Positions 8,626 through 16,880 of a stretch of DNA of 32,253 bases are shown in pieces. Numbering within the stretch: the stretch's first letter is position 1; each line of letters starts with the position of its first letter. Both the position numbers and the translations under genes were made by a program. Under the pieces are notes generated by a model, which did no database searches, was not told the DNA's origin, and was given only the letters and a program-made list of their open reading frames with translations. This DNA comes from Thermoplasmatales archaeon UBA447 (GTDB taxonomy: Archaea; Thermoplasmatota; Thermoplasmata; Thermoplasmatales; Thermoplasmataceae), in contig DARE01000048.1 of the NCBI GenBank assembly GCA_002503205.1, forward strand, positions 1-32,253. Reading direction: 5' to 3'.

Positions 8626-8967
8626 GTGAGTGAAGATACTGAGAGATACCTTGGAAATTTCCTTAAGGGCCTTCCATCTGAGGAACTCTTTTTTGAGGCA
8701 CTCCGTGACCTGATGAAAGACCTCATAAAGGAGTACCTTAAGAGAAAGATAAATGAAACACCTGGGCTTAAGAATCAGCTTGTCGGTGTGCTGGAGAAGT
8801 ATCTTGAAGGCAAGACTAGGGAGTATGATTCGATGGTAAGGATGGCAAAGTTCATAGCCGAGATAGGTCTGGCTTCAGCCCCGAAGGACATAAAAGATGA
8901 GGCAATATCAGAATTCTTCAGCACCTTCAGAAGCGAACTGGAAGAGGTAATCCGGAGAACACTTTAG
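8626..8967 (+). CDS. Small helical hypothetical protein
   Basis: A 113-residue, charged, mostly helical protein starting at GTG. It has no Cys, no signal peptide and no membrane segment, and I do not recognise a family. The pattern of alternating charged and hydrophobic residues (for example the stretch around EYLKRKINETPGLK) suggests a helical bundle or coiled coil that binds a partner. It is transcribed away from the radical SAM block, and its 3' end overlaps the 3' end of the convergent PolD small-subunit gene by four bases. Coding support comes from the TATA-like box in the right place and an open frame free of unusual composition. Confidence 0.7.
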   Translation: MSEDTERYLGNFLKGLPSEELFFEALRDLMKDLIKEYLKRKINETPGLKNQLVGVLEKYLEGKTREYDSMVRMAKFIAEIGLASAPKDIKDEAISEFFSTFRSELEEVIRRTL

Positions 8968-10379
8968 GATCTGGACTCGAACTTTTGTATAAAGGTCGAC
9001 TGTGAATTCAGGTCAAACATAGATAATATTGATGGATTCGGTGCGAAGTTCATCATCCTCTGGTATTCTGTCTGGGACTGCCAGGTCGAAGAGTTCACAT
9101 ATCTCACGCCCTTGTAATTTCCAATATAGTGGGAATGTATATGCCCTGTTATGAATATGTCAGGGACCTTTTCAATGACATGGTAATCGACAGGTGACGG
9201 TATGAGTGGCGTCTTTCCTCCGTATTTCGGAGAAAGATGTCTCCTCTTCAAGATCTCGTCAATTGCCTTCCCAATTGTTGTGAAGTTTGCACCTGGAACC
9301 AGTTCCACCATATCATTAAGGGACATTCCATGGTATATGAGGACGTTCCTGTTTTCAAGGACAAGATTATAAGGGTTCGGAAGCATGAATGCATTTTCAG
9401 GCAGCAATTCCTTTATCTTCCCGCTGAATTCCGGCTGAGGCTCCGCAAGCCTGACGGTGTCATGATTTCCAGGCATTATGAAAGTCTGTATATCATCAGG
9501 CAGTCCCTGCAGCAGTTCTCCCAGAAGCCCGTACTGTTCCATTGGATTCACGAGCTCGAGATCATTCTCCTGGCCCGGATAAACTCCTATCCCATCGATG
9601 ACATCCCCGCTAAGAATAAGGTAGTGCAGATTCTGGGCCTCACCCTCAGAGGATTCTATCCATTTCACCATTCGTCTGAAATCGTCTTTTCTGAAGGTCT
9701 TTGATCCAACATGTATATCGGAGATGGAACCCACGAGTGAAGGCTCTTTTCCTCTGTCGTCTATAACCCTGTACGGGATGTCAGGCCTTATTATCTCATT
9801 CACAAATATTACAGGGTCCCCTTTTCCATGGCTTACAGATCCGACTATCCCTATAACTTCATCCTGAAGAATAAGTTCATTTGCGGGCCCCCGGTCCCGC
9901 ATTATTATTCCCTGTATTGAGTCTTCCATGTCTTCAATAACAAGCCTCTTATGGCCATTCTTGGTTGTATCAATGGAAGATACCATCCCAACTACCTTTG
10001 CCTCACCCTGCAGTTTTTTGGCAGTCCGTAAATCAACTGATCCTCTCATTGTTCCTGAAAGGGAGACCATTCTGGAGAGCTTTTCAAACCTGTTTGCGAA
10101 CATTGCCCTGAAATCCTCAACAGAACTGTTTATCCTTATATCCGGAAGGCTGATCTCAAACTTGGCTGGTATTGGCTTCCTGTCTCCTCGGAGTAACTTC
10201 CGGACATCCTCCTCGCTGAGATAACCGGAAGAGACTATTTCATCCGAAATCATGCGGGGAATCATCGTACCCATGCTTCTTTTGAGGATAATCTCCAGTG
10301 CTGCTGGTGACACAAGTATCCCGTGAGACTGAAAATACTGCAGTATTTTGAACCGGTCACCAAAAAGATCAGCTGGCAT
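8964..10379 (-). CDS. polB: DNA polymerase D (Pol II) small subunit DP1
   Basis: A 471-residue small subunit of the archaeal replicative polymerase D, which carries the 3'-5' proofreading exonuclease and pairs with the large catalytic subunit DP2 (not in this window). An N-terminal helical region (about 1-65) is followed by an OB-fold region (about 120-200) and a calcineurin-like phosphoesterase domain. The metal-binding residues are all present: SDIHVGS (D221, H223), SGDVIDG (D259), PGNHD (N305, H306), YHG (H350) and TGHIHSH (H413, H415). The exonuclease is therefore predicted to be active. An AT-rich TATA-like stretch at about 10402-10415 precedes the ATG. The length fits euryarchaeal DP1, with only a short N-terminal extension. 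Confidence 0.95.
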   Translation of the reverse strand: MPADLFGDRFKILQYFQSHGILVSPAALEIILKRSMGTMIPRMISDEIVSSGYLSEEDVRKLLRGDRKPIPAKFEISLPDIRINSSVEDFRAMFANRFEKLSRMVSLSGTMRGSVDLRTAKKLQGEAKVVGMVSSIDTTKNGHKRLVIEDMEDSIQGIIMRDRGPANELILQDEVIGIVGSVSHGKGDPVIFVNEIIRPDIPYRVIDDRGKEPSLVGSISDIHVGSKTFRKDDFRRMVKWIESSEGEAQNLHYLILSGDVIDGIGVYPGQENDLELVNPMEQYGLLGELLQGLPDDIQTFIMPGNHDTVRLAEPQPEFSGKIKELLPENAFMLPNPYNLVLENRNVLIYHGMSLNDMVELVPGANFTTIGKAIDEILKRRHLSPKYGGKTPLIPSPVDYHVIEKVPDIFITGHIHSHYIGNYKGVRYVNSSTWQSQTEYQRMMNFAPNPSILSMFDLNSQSTFIQKFESRS

Positions 10380-10513
10380 ATCTCCAAAAATGTAGCCATG
10401 AATAATATTTTATTGTAGCTGACAAAGAAGCACGGAAAGAAATCCCTGTTTCGGATTGAGCCATCACCTTCATTGAAAAATAAAGAGAAATACCTTAAAT
10501 GCATCCTTAAGCA

Positions 10514-11413
10514 GTGAACAGGTTCGGGGATGCAATTCTCTTTCTGGTTATGGCATCAGCATGGGCTTTAAACTACCCGTTTGTCAAATTTGCCCTCTCC
10601 TATGAGGGACCAGAAGGGGTTGTGCTGTTCAGGATTATATTTGCGCTGATTTTTGCTGTTGCACTATTTGGGAGAGGCCTGAAATGGCCCTCCGGAAAAA
10701 GAGAAAATATTCTGCTTTTGATCTATGGCTTCTTAAATATCGTTGCATTCATGTCTTTTTGGCTCCTGGGAGAGAGCACGGAAACTTCTTCTTTGAGCTC
10801 CATCATAATTTACACTTTCCCGGTACTCACAATGCTATTCTCTATCATTTTTCTTGGAGAGAGGGCTTCGAAACTTAAGATTGCCGGGACCTTTCTGGGT
10901 TTTGGCGGCCTGATAGTCGTATTCGTCGATCATCTTATCATAAGGCCCGGAATTGGGCTGTTCCTTCTTCTCTTTGCTGCTATATCATGGGCATCAGCGA
11001 CAATAGTCTTTAAGAAATACTTTGCAAACCAGGACAGCAGAAGCGTTAACACTATACAGTTTGTATATGCTCTTCCTTTCCTTGCCCTCTTCTCCCTTGC
11101 ACCAGGGAACTTCACCATTCAAGGTCTTACAATTCAGTTCCTTCTCATTGCCCTGTTTATGGGATCCATAGGGACTGCTGTCGCTTACGGCATATTCCTG
11201 TACCTGGTCAGAAAATATCCCGTCTCTGAAATATCATCTTTCTTCTTCCTTGTGCCAGCTTTGTCTATTGTTTTTAGCCTTCTGCTCCTTCATGAGGTCA
11301 GTACCACATACACTTATGCTGGCTTTGCATTGATCAGTGTGGGCATATTTCTCTCTTCTTTTGGCAAATCTGGAAATAACCAAACAAAAGTAGTAAATAA
11401 ATCAACAGAATAA
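10514..11413 (+). CDS. DMT family (EamA) permease
   Basis: A 299-residue integral membrane protein with ten hydrophobic helices in two EamA-like halves. The first half begins WALNYPFVKFAL and includes a conserved-looking Glu-rich turn (FLGERASKLKIAGTFLGFGG); the second half has the matching LLLHEVSTTYTYAGFALI. This repeated helix-turn pattern is typical of drug/metabolite transporters, which export amino acids, nucleosides or other metabolites. The start is GTG at 10514. The gene ends eight bases before the uracil-DNA glycosylase gene, so the two are probably cotranscribed although their roles look unrelated. The substrate is unknown. Confidence 0.9.
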   Translation: MNRFGDAILFLVMASAWALNYPFVKFALSYEGPEGVVLFRIIFALIFAVALFGRGLKWPSGKRENILLLIYGFLNIVAFMSFWLLGESTETSSLSSIIIYTFPVLTMLFSIIFLGERASKLKIAGTFLGFGGLIVVFVDHLIIRPGIGLFLLLFAAISWASATIVFKKYFANQDSRSVNTIQFVYALPFLALFSLAPGNFTIQGLTIQFLLIALFMGSIGTAVAYGIFLYLVRKYPVSEISSFFFLVPALSIVFSLLLLHEVSTTYTYAGFALISVGIFLSSFGKSGNNQTKVVNKSTE

Positions 11414-11421
11414 TCGACCCC

Positions 11422-12045
11422 ATGGATTCCCTTCAGGAGCTCAACCGGGAAATTCAATCCTGCAAGAGATGTGATCTTTTCTTTTCCCGGAAGAGAGCCG
11501 TATGTGGAACTGGTGAATCAAATCCTCAGATTATGATAATAGGGGAAGCCCCCGGGGCAAGGGAGGATGAGACAGGGATCCCATTTGTAGGTAGAAGCGG
11601 AAGGCTTCTCAGGGACGTTATGGGTATTGCCGGCCTTGACATGGACAGCATCTATATTTCAAATGCAGTCCGCTGCAGGCCGAAAATAGGAAAGAGCCCC
11701 AGGATTTCTGAAATAAGAAAATGCAGCAATTTCCTCAGAACTGAAATAAACATTCTGCACCCTCAGATTCTGATACCAATGGGAAACTCTCCGCTGAAAT
11801 CCCTCAGAAGTGTCATGGGTATAGATTTTGGCCCCATATCTGAGATAGAGGGTTCCATATTTGTCATAGGAAATATATTCGTGGCACCTCAGTTCCATCC
11901 AGCTGCAATCCTTAGAAACCCGAAGAGATATGAACGATTTAAGGATAATTTCTTAAAACTCCGGAATTTTGTTTATGATGTCAGAAAAATGGACATGGCA
12001 GAAATTGAGAAAAATTACAGGATCAGGCATATTAACGGCGCCTGA
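11422..12045 (+). CDS. Uracil-DNA glycosylase, family 4 (Fe-S type)
   Basis: A 207-residue enzyme that cuts uracil from DNA, the first step of base-excision repair of deaminated cytosine, a real load in hot acid. It shows the first active-site motif GEAPGAREDETGIPFVG (about 41-57), four cysteines placed for the [4Fe-4S] cluster (C14, C17, C85, C101) and the HPAA motif (H159) near the end. The segment after C85 reads CRPKIGKSPRISEI rather than the common CRPPxNRxP form, a small departure from the family. The ATG is eight bases after the permease stop. The 3' end overlaps the convergent secreted-protein gene by 14 bases. Confidence 0.93.
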   Translation: MDSLQELNREIQSCKRCDLFFSRKRAVCGTGESNPQIMIIGEAPGAREDETGIPFVGRSGRLLRDVMGIAGLDMDSIYISNAVRCRPKIGKSPRISEIRKCSNFLRTEINILHPQILIPMGNSPLKSLRSVMGIDFGPISEIEGSIFVIGNIFVAPQFHPAAILRNPKRYERFKDNFLKLRNFVYDVRKMDMAEIEKNYRIRHINGA

Positions 12046-12859
12046 ACCGGGTATAGTAGTAAAGAACTATTACAATTATGATTAAAACAGCTGCAATTCC
12101 GTAATACAGATCACTTTTCTGGGCCGGAGGATTTCCTATATTAATTGAATTTCCGGAGGCGTTATCATAACCTGGAGCTTTTATGACATATTGAGGATCG
12201 ATGTATAGGCTCAAATTGAAAAGTCCAAGCCCGGCAGAAGAGTTGTAGTTAGCGCTTGATGACATAGAAAATTCAGTGATGTTCAATGAAGATATATATG
12301 AAGATGTCCAGTTTGAAAGGGATTTTGAGAAGGCAGAAAAATTCAGGAAATTTGGCTCAGTGTTGAAATATACACCGAATTTTCCAATGGAATTGGCGTT
12401 ATGGCCTTTCACTGTTAAATTTCCCCTGAAGTTGAAAGACCTCCATGTCATGTTTATTGTTTTTCCCTTTACCATTCCCTTCAGATCCATGGAAAGGCCT
12501 GTAGAATAAAGGATCTGTATCAGCCCTTTGTTTGCATTGTTTATGGATGTCTCATTGAAACTCAGGGAAATATTACTTACAGAGATGCCGGACTGAAGTG
12601 AGGCTATTGAGCTCTCTATGCCGGCCATTGTAGTTGAATTCCCAGACACTGAAAATGTTATTGACTGGTTTGATATTAAAAGTGCATTAAGGACATCAGG
12701 ACTCCCGGTTATGTTAAGTGTGGAATTAACAACTGTGCTCACAGCTGCACTGTCAGTAGCCTTGTTTATACTGACTGTGGTAGTGGATGCATGCGATGCA
12801 GGTATGGCCGAAAGCAGAAGAGCCATCGTTATCAGCAATACAATTGGAAATCTCTTCAT
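12032..12859 (-). CDS. Secreted, C-terminally anchored surface protein
   Basis: A 275-residue protein with a clear signal peptide (basic start, hydrophobic core, cleavage after about SHAS, residue 25), a Ser/Thr/Asn-rich outer region with many N-X-S/T sequons, and a C-terminal membrane helix (about 249-268) followed by FRRR. It should therefore sit outside the cell, anchored by its tail. Repeated phrases such as SNISLSFNETS and SSLNITEFS give it a beta-rich look. No enzyme motif is visible. It may be a structural part of the cell envelope or a lipid- or ligand-binding surface protein. It lies downstream of the guaB gene on the same strand with a 67-base gap. Confidence 0.8.
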   Translation of the reverse strand: MKRFPIVLLITMALLLSAIPASHASTTTVSINKATDSAAVSTVVNSTLNITGSPDVLNALLISNQSITFSVSGNSTTMAGIESSIASLQSGISVSNISLSFNETSINNANKGLIQILYSTGLSMDLKGMVKGKTINMTWRSFNFRGNLTVKGHNANSIGKFGVYFNTEPNFLNFSAFSKSLSNWTSSYISSLNITEFSMSSSANYNSSAGLGLFNLSLYIDPQYVIKAPGYDNASGNSINIGNPPAQKSDLYYGIAAVLIIIVIVLYYYTRFRRR

Positions 12860-12926
12860 CCCGCGTCATGATCCAAAATTCAGGATAAAAATTATTCCAT
12901 TGAATAGGAAAATTTATCCTGAACAT

Positions 12927-14387
12927 TTATGAGTAGTTATAAAGCTGATAGTTAGGGGGTTCAGCTGTTATTCTTATGTCATGGGGGTGGCTTTCCCTGA
13001 GTCCGCTGCCGGTTATTCTTACAAATCTTGCATTCTTCCTCAGGTCATCAATATTTTTTGCACCGACATAACCCATTCCTGACCGGATGCCACCTACAAG
13101 CTGATAAATTACCTCTTCAACTTTGCCCCTGTATGGAACAGCGCCTTCCACACCCTCTGCAACAAACTTTGAACTTCCGACCTTTCCATACCTGTCCGAT
13201 AATCCTGTCTGTATGGCACCTATAGAGCCCATGCCCCTGTAAGCCTTGTACTTTCTTCCACTAATTATAATTTCGTTGCCAGGGCTTTCATCTGTTCCTG
13301 CGAAGAGGGAACCTAGCATTACTGAACTGGCACCAGCACCAAATGCCTTCACTATGTCACCTGAAAATCTTATTCCTCCATCGGCCACAACAGGCACGCC
13401 GTGCTCAGAGGCAACCTCCGCTGTGTCAGAAATAGCTGTGATCTGTGGTACACCTATACCTGCTATAATTCTTGTTGTGCATATTGAGCCTGGACCTATT
13501 CCAACCCTTAGCGCATCAACATCCAGTGATATCAGGTCTTCAGCTGCTTCCGAAGTGGCTATGTTCCCAGCCATTATATCTACAGTTATCTCTTTCCTCA
13601 TCTTTTTGATTGAGTTCATTACATTCTGATTATGAGCATGAGCAGTATCCACAACAATCAGGTTAGCCCCTTCCTTTTCCAGAGTAACGGCTCGTTCAAT
13701 ATCGAACGGCCCCACTGCTGCTCCCACCAAAAGCTGACCCTCTTCATCTCGCGATGCGGTCGGGAACTTCTGTCTCGTGTTTATATCTTTAGCAGTTATA
13801 AGTCCAACTACTCTGCCCTTTGAATCTACCAGAGGGAGTTTTTCTATGCGGTTATTATAGAGGATTTCTATTGCCTCCTCTATCTTTATATTATCCCTGG
13901 CCGAGATGACTTTCCTGACCATTACATCTTCAACTGTCTTAACTTGCTTTCCAGCGAATTCCAGGTCCCTTTTTGTAACGATTCCGACCAGTTTGTCTCC
14001 TTCAAGGACTGGAAGGCCCCCTATCTTCTTAGTGCCCATTATGTTCCTGACCTCCTGAATTGTGGTGTCTGGAGAAACAGTATGAACATTTCTTATAATT
14101 ATGGACTCCTCACGCTTAACGTTTCGCACCATAAGCGCTTGCTGATTTACTGTCAGATTCCGATGTATCACTCCAATGGCTCCAGCCCTTGCCATGGAGA
14201 TTGCCATCTGTGTTTCTGTCACCGTATCCATAGGTGAACTCAGAAGGGGGATTTTTACCTGAATGTGTCTGGAGACGCGAGAACTGACATCTATCTCTTT
14301 CGGCTCAACTGCTGTCCGGGATGGAACCAGTAAAACATCATCATAAGTGAGCCCATCTCTTATTGCCTGAAATTTTTCCTTAAACAT
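12927..14387 (-). CDS. guaB: IMP dehydrogenase
   Basis: A 486-residue enzyme that oxidises IMP to XMP with NAD, the committed step of GMP synthesis. The order is standard: an N-terminal barrel segment (GLTYDDVLLVPS, about 12-23), two CBS domains (about 95-205), then the rest of the barrel with catalytic Cys 303 in GPGSICTTR, followed by VVADGGIRFSGD and the GYVGAKNIDDLR region. The length matches full CBS-containing IMPDH. The start is ATG. A TATA-like TTTAAATA lies 32-39 bases upstream on the reverse strand. Confidence 0.97.
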   Translation of the reverse strand: MFKEKFQAIRDGLTYDDVLLVPSRTAVEPKEIDVSSRVSRHIQVKIPLLSSPMDTVTETQMAISMARAGAIGVIHRNLTVNQQALMVRNVKREESIIIRNVHTVSPDTTIQEVRNIMGTKKIGGLPVLEGDKLVGIVTKRDLEFAGKQVKTVEDVMVRKVISARDNIKIEEAIEILYNNRIEKLPLVDSKGRVVGLITAKDINTRQKFPTASRDEEGQLLVGAAVGPFDIERAVTLEKEGANLIVVDTAHAHNQNVMNSIKKMRKEITVDIMAGNIATSEAAEDLISLDVDALRVGIGPGSICTTRIIAGIGVPQITAISDTAEVASEHGVPVVADGGIRFSGDIVKAFGAGASSVMLGSLFAGTDESPGNEIIISGRKYKAYRGMGSIGAIQTGLSDRYGKVGSSKFVAEGVEGAVPYRGKVEEVIYQLVGGIRSGMGYVGAKNIDDLRKNARFVRITGSGLRESHPHDIRITAEPPNYQLYNYS

Positions 14388-14418
14388 TGGAAGGTAAGGC
14401 TAAATCAATAAATAAATG

Positions 14419-14426
14419 TATTTAAA
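14419..14426 (-). promoter_or_regulatory. TATA box of guaB
   Basis: TTTAAATA on the reverse strand, 32-39 bases before the guaB ATG. The implied transcription start is only about ten bases before the start codon, so the leader is very short. Confidence 0.55.
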
Positions 14427-14519
14427 AGGAGGTGTTACAAACAGTTAACATTTCTATGAGGCTTATTCAGCCAGTATTATTATTTCATAACCCAATTCCC
14501 CTAAGGCGAGGCTTACATT

Positions 14520-15743
14520 ATGAAGATCGATGAGCTGACGGGAATGGGTAGACCTTTGCTTGGTGATAACCGAATCCGAGGCGCATTAAAAACCAAGCCC
14601 GAGGATTTCATTGTTGAAGAGATCCCGTCAGATATTCCTGAAGACAGAGAAGGCAGATATACTATTTTCAGTGCTGTGCTCAAAAACTGGGATACAAACA
14701 GGTTTGTGTCCTACCTTTCTAGAAGACTTGGGATAAGCAAGGAGCGAATCAGATATGCCGGTACTAAAGATAAGCGGGGCATAACAAAGCAGTTCTTCTC
14801 TCTTGATGGGCAGTTTGATCTTTCGAATATTATAATCCATGATGTCTCAATTGACAGAGTGTTCAGAAGCAACACACAACTGGATCTGGGAATGTTAATT
14901 GGAAACAGATTCATTGTAGGGCTGGGTGAGGGCATAGATACAGGAAAGGTGCTGGACTCACTGGAAAAGCTTGAGGAAATTGGGGGATTTCCAGACTATT
15001 TCGGACAACAAAGATTTGGAAGCATCAGGGTGAATACACATAGAGTCGGGGAATTACTGGTGAGAGGAAAATATGAGGACGCTGTTCTCCTGTATCTGTA
15101 TGATCCTGCATTTGACCATGATGACTTCAGGATAAATTTTCATGAAACAGGCGATGCCAGAAGGGCTTTGAAGGAATATCCTCTTCATCTGAACTTCGAA
15201 AGATCTCTTCTTGGATATATAGCAGAGAAAGGCAAAATTGATGGAGCATTTGATGTATTTCCAAGAAATCTCAGGATGCTATTCATTCATGCTTATCAGT
15301 CCTACCTTTTCAATAGAATTCTTGCAAAGAGAATAAGTACAGTCGGATCACTGAATGAGGTCCTTGAAGGCGATACCGTGGTTGAAGTTGACAACCTCTT
15401 TAACAAGTCTGGAAAGGAGATTGTTGCCAACAGCTTCAATATAAGTCAAATCAGAGCTCAAGTAGCGGCTGATCGAATGAGGCCTGTTTTAAAACTGTTC
15501 GGATATAGGACTTCCTTTTCCGACGGTATAATGGGTGAGATTGAAAGAGAAGTCCTGGGAGATATAAGGCAGGATAATTTCAAAATTACTGGCCACAGAG
15601 ATATGTGGTCTTCAGGAGATACAAGAATAACCTCCGCCAGGGCTAAGGATTTTAGAGTAACAGAGGACGGAAACTTCGCTTTCTCACTGGGAAAAGGAAT
15701 GTATGCCACTGTTTTCCTCAGAGAGATTTTTGACTTTGATTAA
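14520..15743 (+). CDS. truD: tRNA pseudouridine(13) synthase TruD
   Basis: A 407-residue enzyme that converts a uridine to pseudouridine in tRNA (position 13 in E. coli). It carries the signature YAGTKDKRGITKQ with the catalytic Asp at about residue 84, the PNYFG-like element here as PDYFGQQRFG, and the RNA-binding insert typical of archaeal TruD. The N-terminal KPEDFIVEEIP also fits the family. The start is ATG, with no clear Shine-Dalgarno sequence. Three bases after the stop there is a perfect hairpin, and convergent tbp follows. Confidence 0.95.
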   Translation: MKIDELTGMGRPLLGDNRIRGALKTKPEDFIVEEIPSDIPEDREGRYTIFSAVLKNWDTNRFVSYLSRRLGISKERIRYAGTKDKRGITKQFFSLDGQFDLSNIIIHDVSIDRVFRSNTQLDLGMLIGNRFIVGLGEGIDTGKVLDSLEKLEEIGGFPDYFGQQRFGSIRVNTHRVGELLVRGKYEDAVLLYLYDPAFDHDDFRINFHETGDARRALKEYPLHLNFERSLLGYIAEKGKIDGAFDVFPRNLRMLFIHAYQSYLFNRILAKRISTVGSLNEVLEGDTVVEVDNLFNKSGKEIVANSFNISQIRAQVAADRMRPVLKLFGYRTSFSDGIMGEIEREVLGDIRQDNFKITGHRDMWSSGDTRITSARAKDFRVTEDGNFAFSLGKGMYATVFLREIFDFD

Positions 15744-15746
15744 TAA

Positions 15747-15879
15747 CCCTATAGACATAGGGCCCGTATCGGAATAAATTCCTCTTACGGTAACCTGATA
15801 CCATGGCGGATATACGCTGTATAGGATCTTTAGAATCAATTTCTCTTTTTAAAATGTGATCTCTAATTTGTGAAGATCC
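15747..15879. other. Chain of inverted repeats between truD and tbp
   Basis: The 161-base convergent gap holds several consecutive inverted repeats: CCCTAT/ATAGGG with a four-base loop (15747-15762), CCGTA (15764-15768) with TACGG (15786-15790), TATAC-GCT-GTATA (15811-15823), and GGATCTT (15824-15830) with AAGATCC (15873-15879) enclosing a small AGAA/TTCT hairpin (15832-15844). This could be a bidirectional 3'-end structure or a small RNA. It has no tRNA fold that I can find and no open reading frame of note. Confidence 0.4.
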
Positions 15880-15904
15880 GATTGAAAGAAAAAGAATCTA
15901 AGGA

Positions 15905-16459
15905 CTAGATCAGCCCTACCTTCTGAAGTTCCTTTTTGACCTTTATAACGGCCTGCTCTATCTCGCTTTCCTCCTTAGCACCAGTGCAAACTACCTTTCC
16001 CGACCCAAAGAGAAGTAGCACAACCTTAGGTTCTTCAACCCTGTAAACCAATCCGGGGAACTGCTCTGGTTCATACTCCACATTTTCCAACCCAAGTGAC
16101 ATGGCTATGTCCGTTAGGTTAAGATCTGCTTCCAGATCGTAAACTGCAACTATGTTCTGAACTACAATATCAGGGTTGTCATAGACCTCTATTCCGGCCT
16201 TTTTAAGTTTCTGAATGATAGTTTCAATGGTCAACCTGACATTCGCAAGGTTTTTTGCGCCTGTGCAGTTTACCTTTCCACTTCTGAATATAAGCACTGC
16301 AGTCTTCGGTTCATGCAGTCTGTATATAAGTCCAGGGAACTGTTCCGGTTCATATTCTGAGCCATCAAGTGCCAGCGCAATTCTGCTCAGATCAAGATGT
16401 TCGGCAAGGGATGTTGAAGCAACAATGTTCTCTATTGCGATTTTTTCTCTTTCACTCAT
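15905..16459 (-). CDS. tbp: TATA-box binding protein
   Basis: A 184-residue general transcription factor that binds promoter TATA boxes and recruits TFB and RNA polymerase. It is the expected saddle of two direct repeats of about 90 residues. Each repeat contains YEPEQFPGL(I/V)YR, then EPK and a (F)xSGKV-x-CTGAK strand (first copy about 36-70, second about 127-160). The very high repeat similarity and standard length leave no doubt about the family. Two TATA-like sequences lie just upstream, so it may be regulated by its own product. Confidence 0.98.
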   Translation of the reverse strand: MSEREKIAIENIVASTSLAEHLDLSRIALALDGSEYEPEQFPGLIYRLHEPKTAVLIFRSGKVNCTGAKNLANVRLTIETIIQKLKKAGIEVYDNPDIVVQNIVAVYDLEADLNLTDIAMSLGLENVEYEPEQFPGLVYRVEEPKVVLLLFGSGKVVCTGAKEESEIEQAVIKVKKELQKVGLI

Positions 16460-16475
16460 ATAAAACCCAGAACTC

Positions 16476-16498
16476 TTTATATAAAAAGGGTATTTAAA
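16476..16498 (-). promoter_or_regulatory. Tandem TATA-like boxes upstream of tbp
   Basis: On the reverse strand a TTTAAATA (16491-16498) lies 32-39 bases before the ATG, and a TTTATATAAA (16476-16485) lies 17-26 bases before it. The distal box has the better spacing for initiation just before the start codon. The proximal one overlaps the expected start region and could act as a TBP-binding repressor site (inference). Confidence 0.5.
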
Positions 16499-16549
16499 GG
16501 TACTTTTAAATGGACAGAATGAGATGATTGGATACCTGTCTGTACAGTA

Positions 16550-16849
16550 TCATCCCATATTCAGAGCTTCTTTGGCTTCGTCTGTCATCATGCTTGGGTT
16601 CCATGGCGGGTCCCATACAAGTTCCACATCAGCCGCTTCGACACCATCAAGATTTTCAGTTATTCTCTGGGCCTCTGATAAAATCCAAGGAGTTACAGGG
16701 CAAGTTGGTGCTGTCATGGTCATTTTTATGTAAACACGGTCTCCGTTTATGTTTACCTCATAAACAAGGCCAAGGTTCACCACATCCATACCTATTTCAG
16801 GATCTGAGACCTCCTTCAGAGCTTCCAGTATTTCCTCTTTAGTAACCAT
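16550..16849 (-). CDS. DUF59/MIP18 family iron-sulfur assembly factor
   Basis: A 99-residue single-domain protein of the MIP18/DUF59 (PaaD/SufT-like) family, which helps deliver or assemble Fe-S clusters on target proteins. It shows the family start EEILEALKEVSDPEIGMDVVNLGLVYEV, the conserved Cys in the TAPTCPVTP loop, and the closing VELVWDPPWNPSMMTDEAKEAL. It would be useful to the many Fe-S enzymes in this window (three radical SAM proteins and the family-4 glycosylase), though no direct link is shown. It starts 31 bases after the PPAT-DUF84 fusion gene and is likely cotranscribed with it. Confidence 0.93.
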   Translation of the reverse strand: MVTKEEILEALKEVSDPEIGMDVVNLGLVYEVNINGDRVYIKMTMTAPTCPVTPWILSEAQRITENLDGVEAADVELVWDPPWNPSMMTDEAKEALNMG

Positions 16850-16880
16850 AATTACCGTTTTTAATATTCCTACTCAATAC

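Noticed and set aside
10262..10504. Reverse-strand 80-codon frame at the PolD start
   Set aside because: It overlaps the N-terminus of the PolD small subunit in another frame; the PolD frame is clearly the real one.
14454..14531. A 25-codon ATG frame preceded by GGAGGTG (about 14428-14434) upstream of truD
   Set aside because: The Shine-Dalgarno-like sequence is about 20 bases from the ATG, the frame runs out of phase into truD, and the G-rich bases are next to the guaB TATA box on the other strand. Probably chance.
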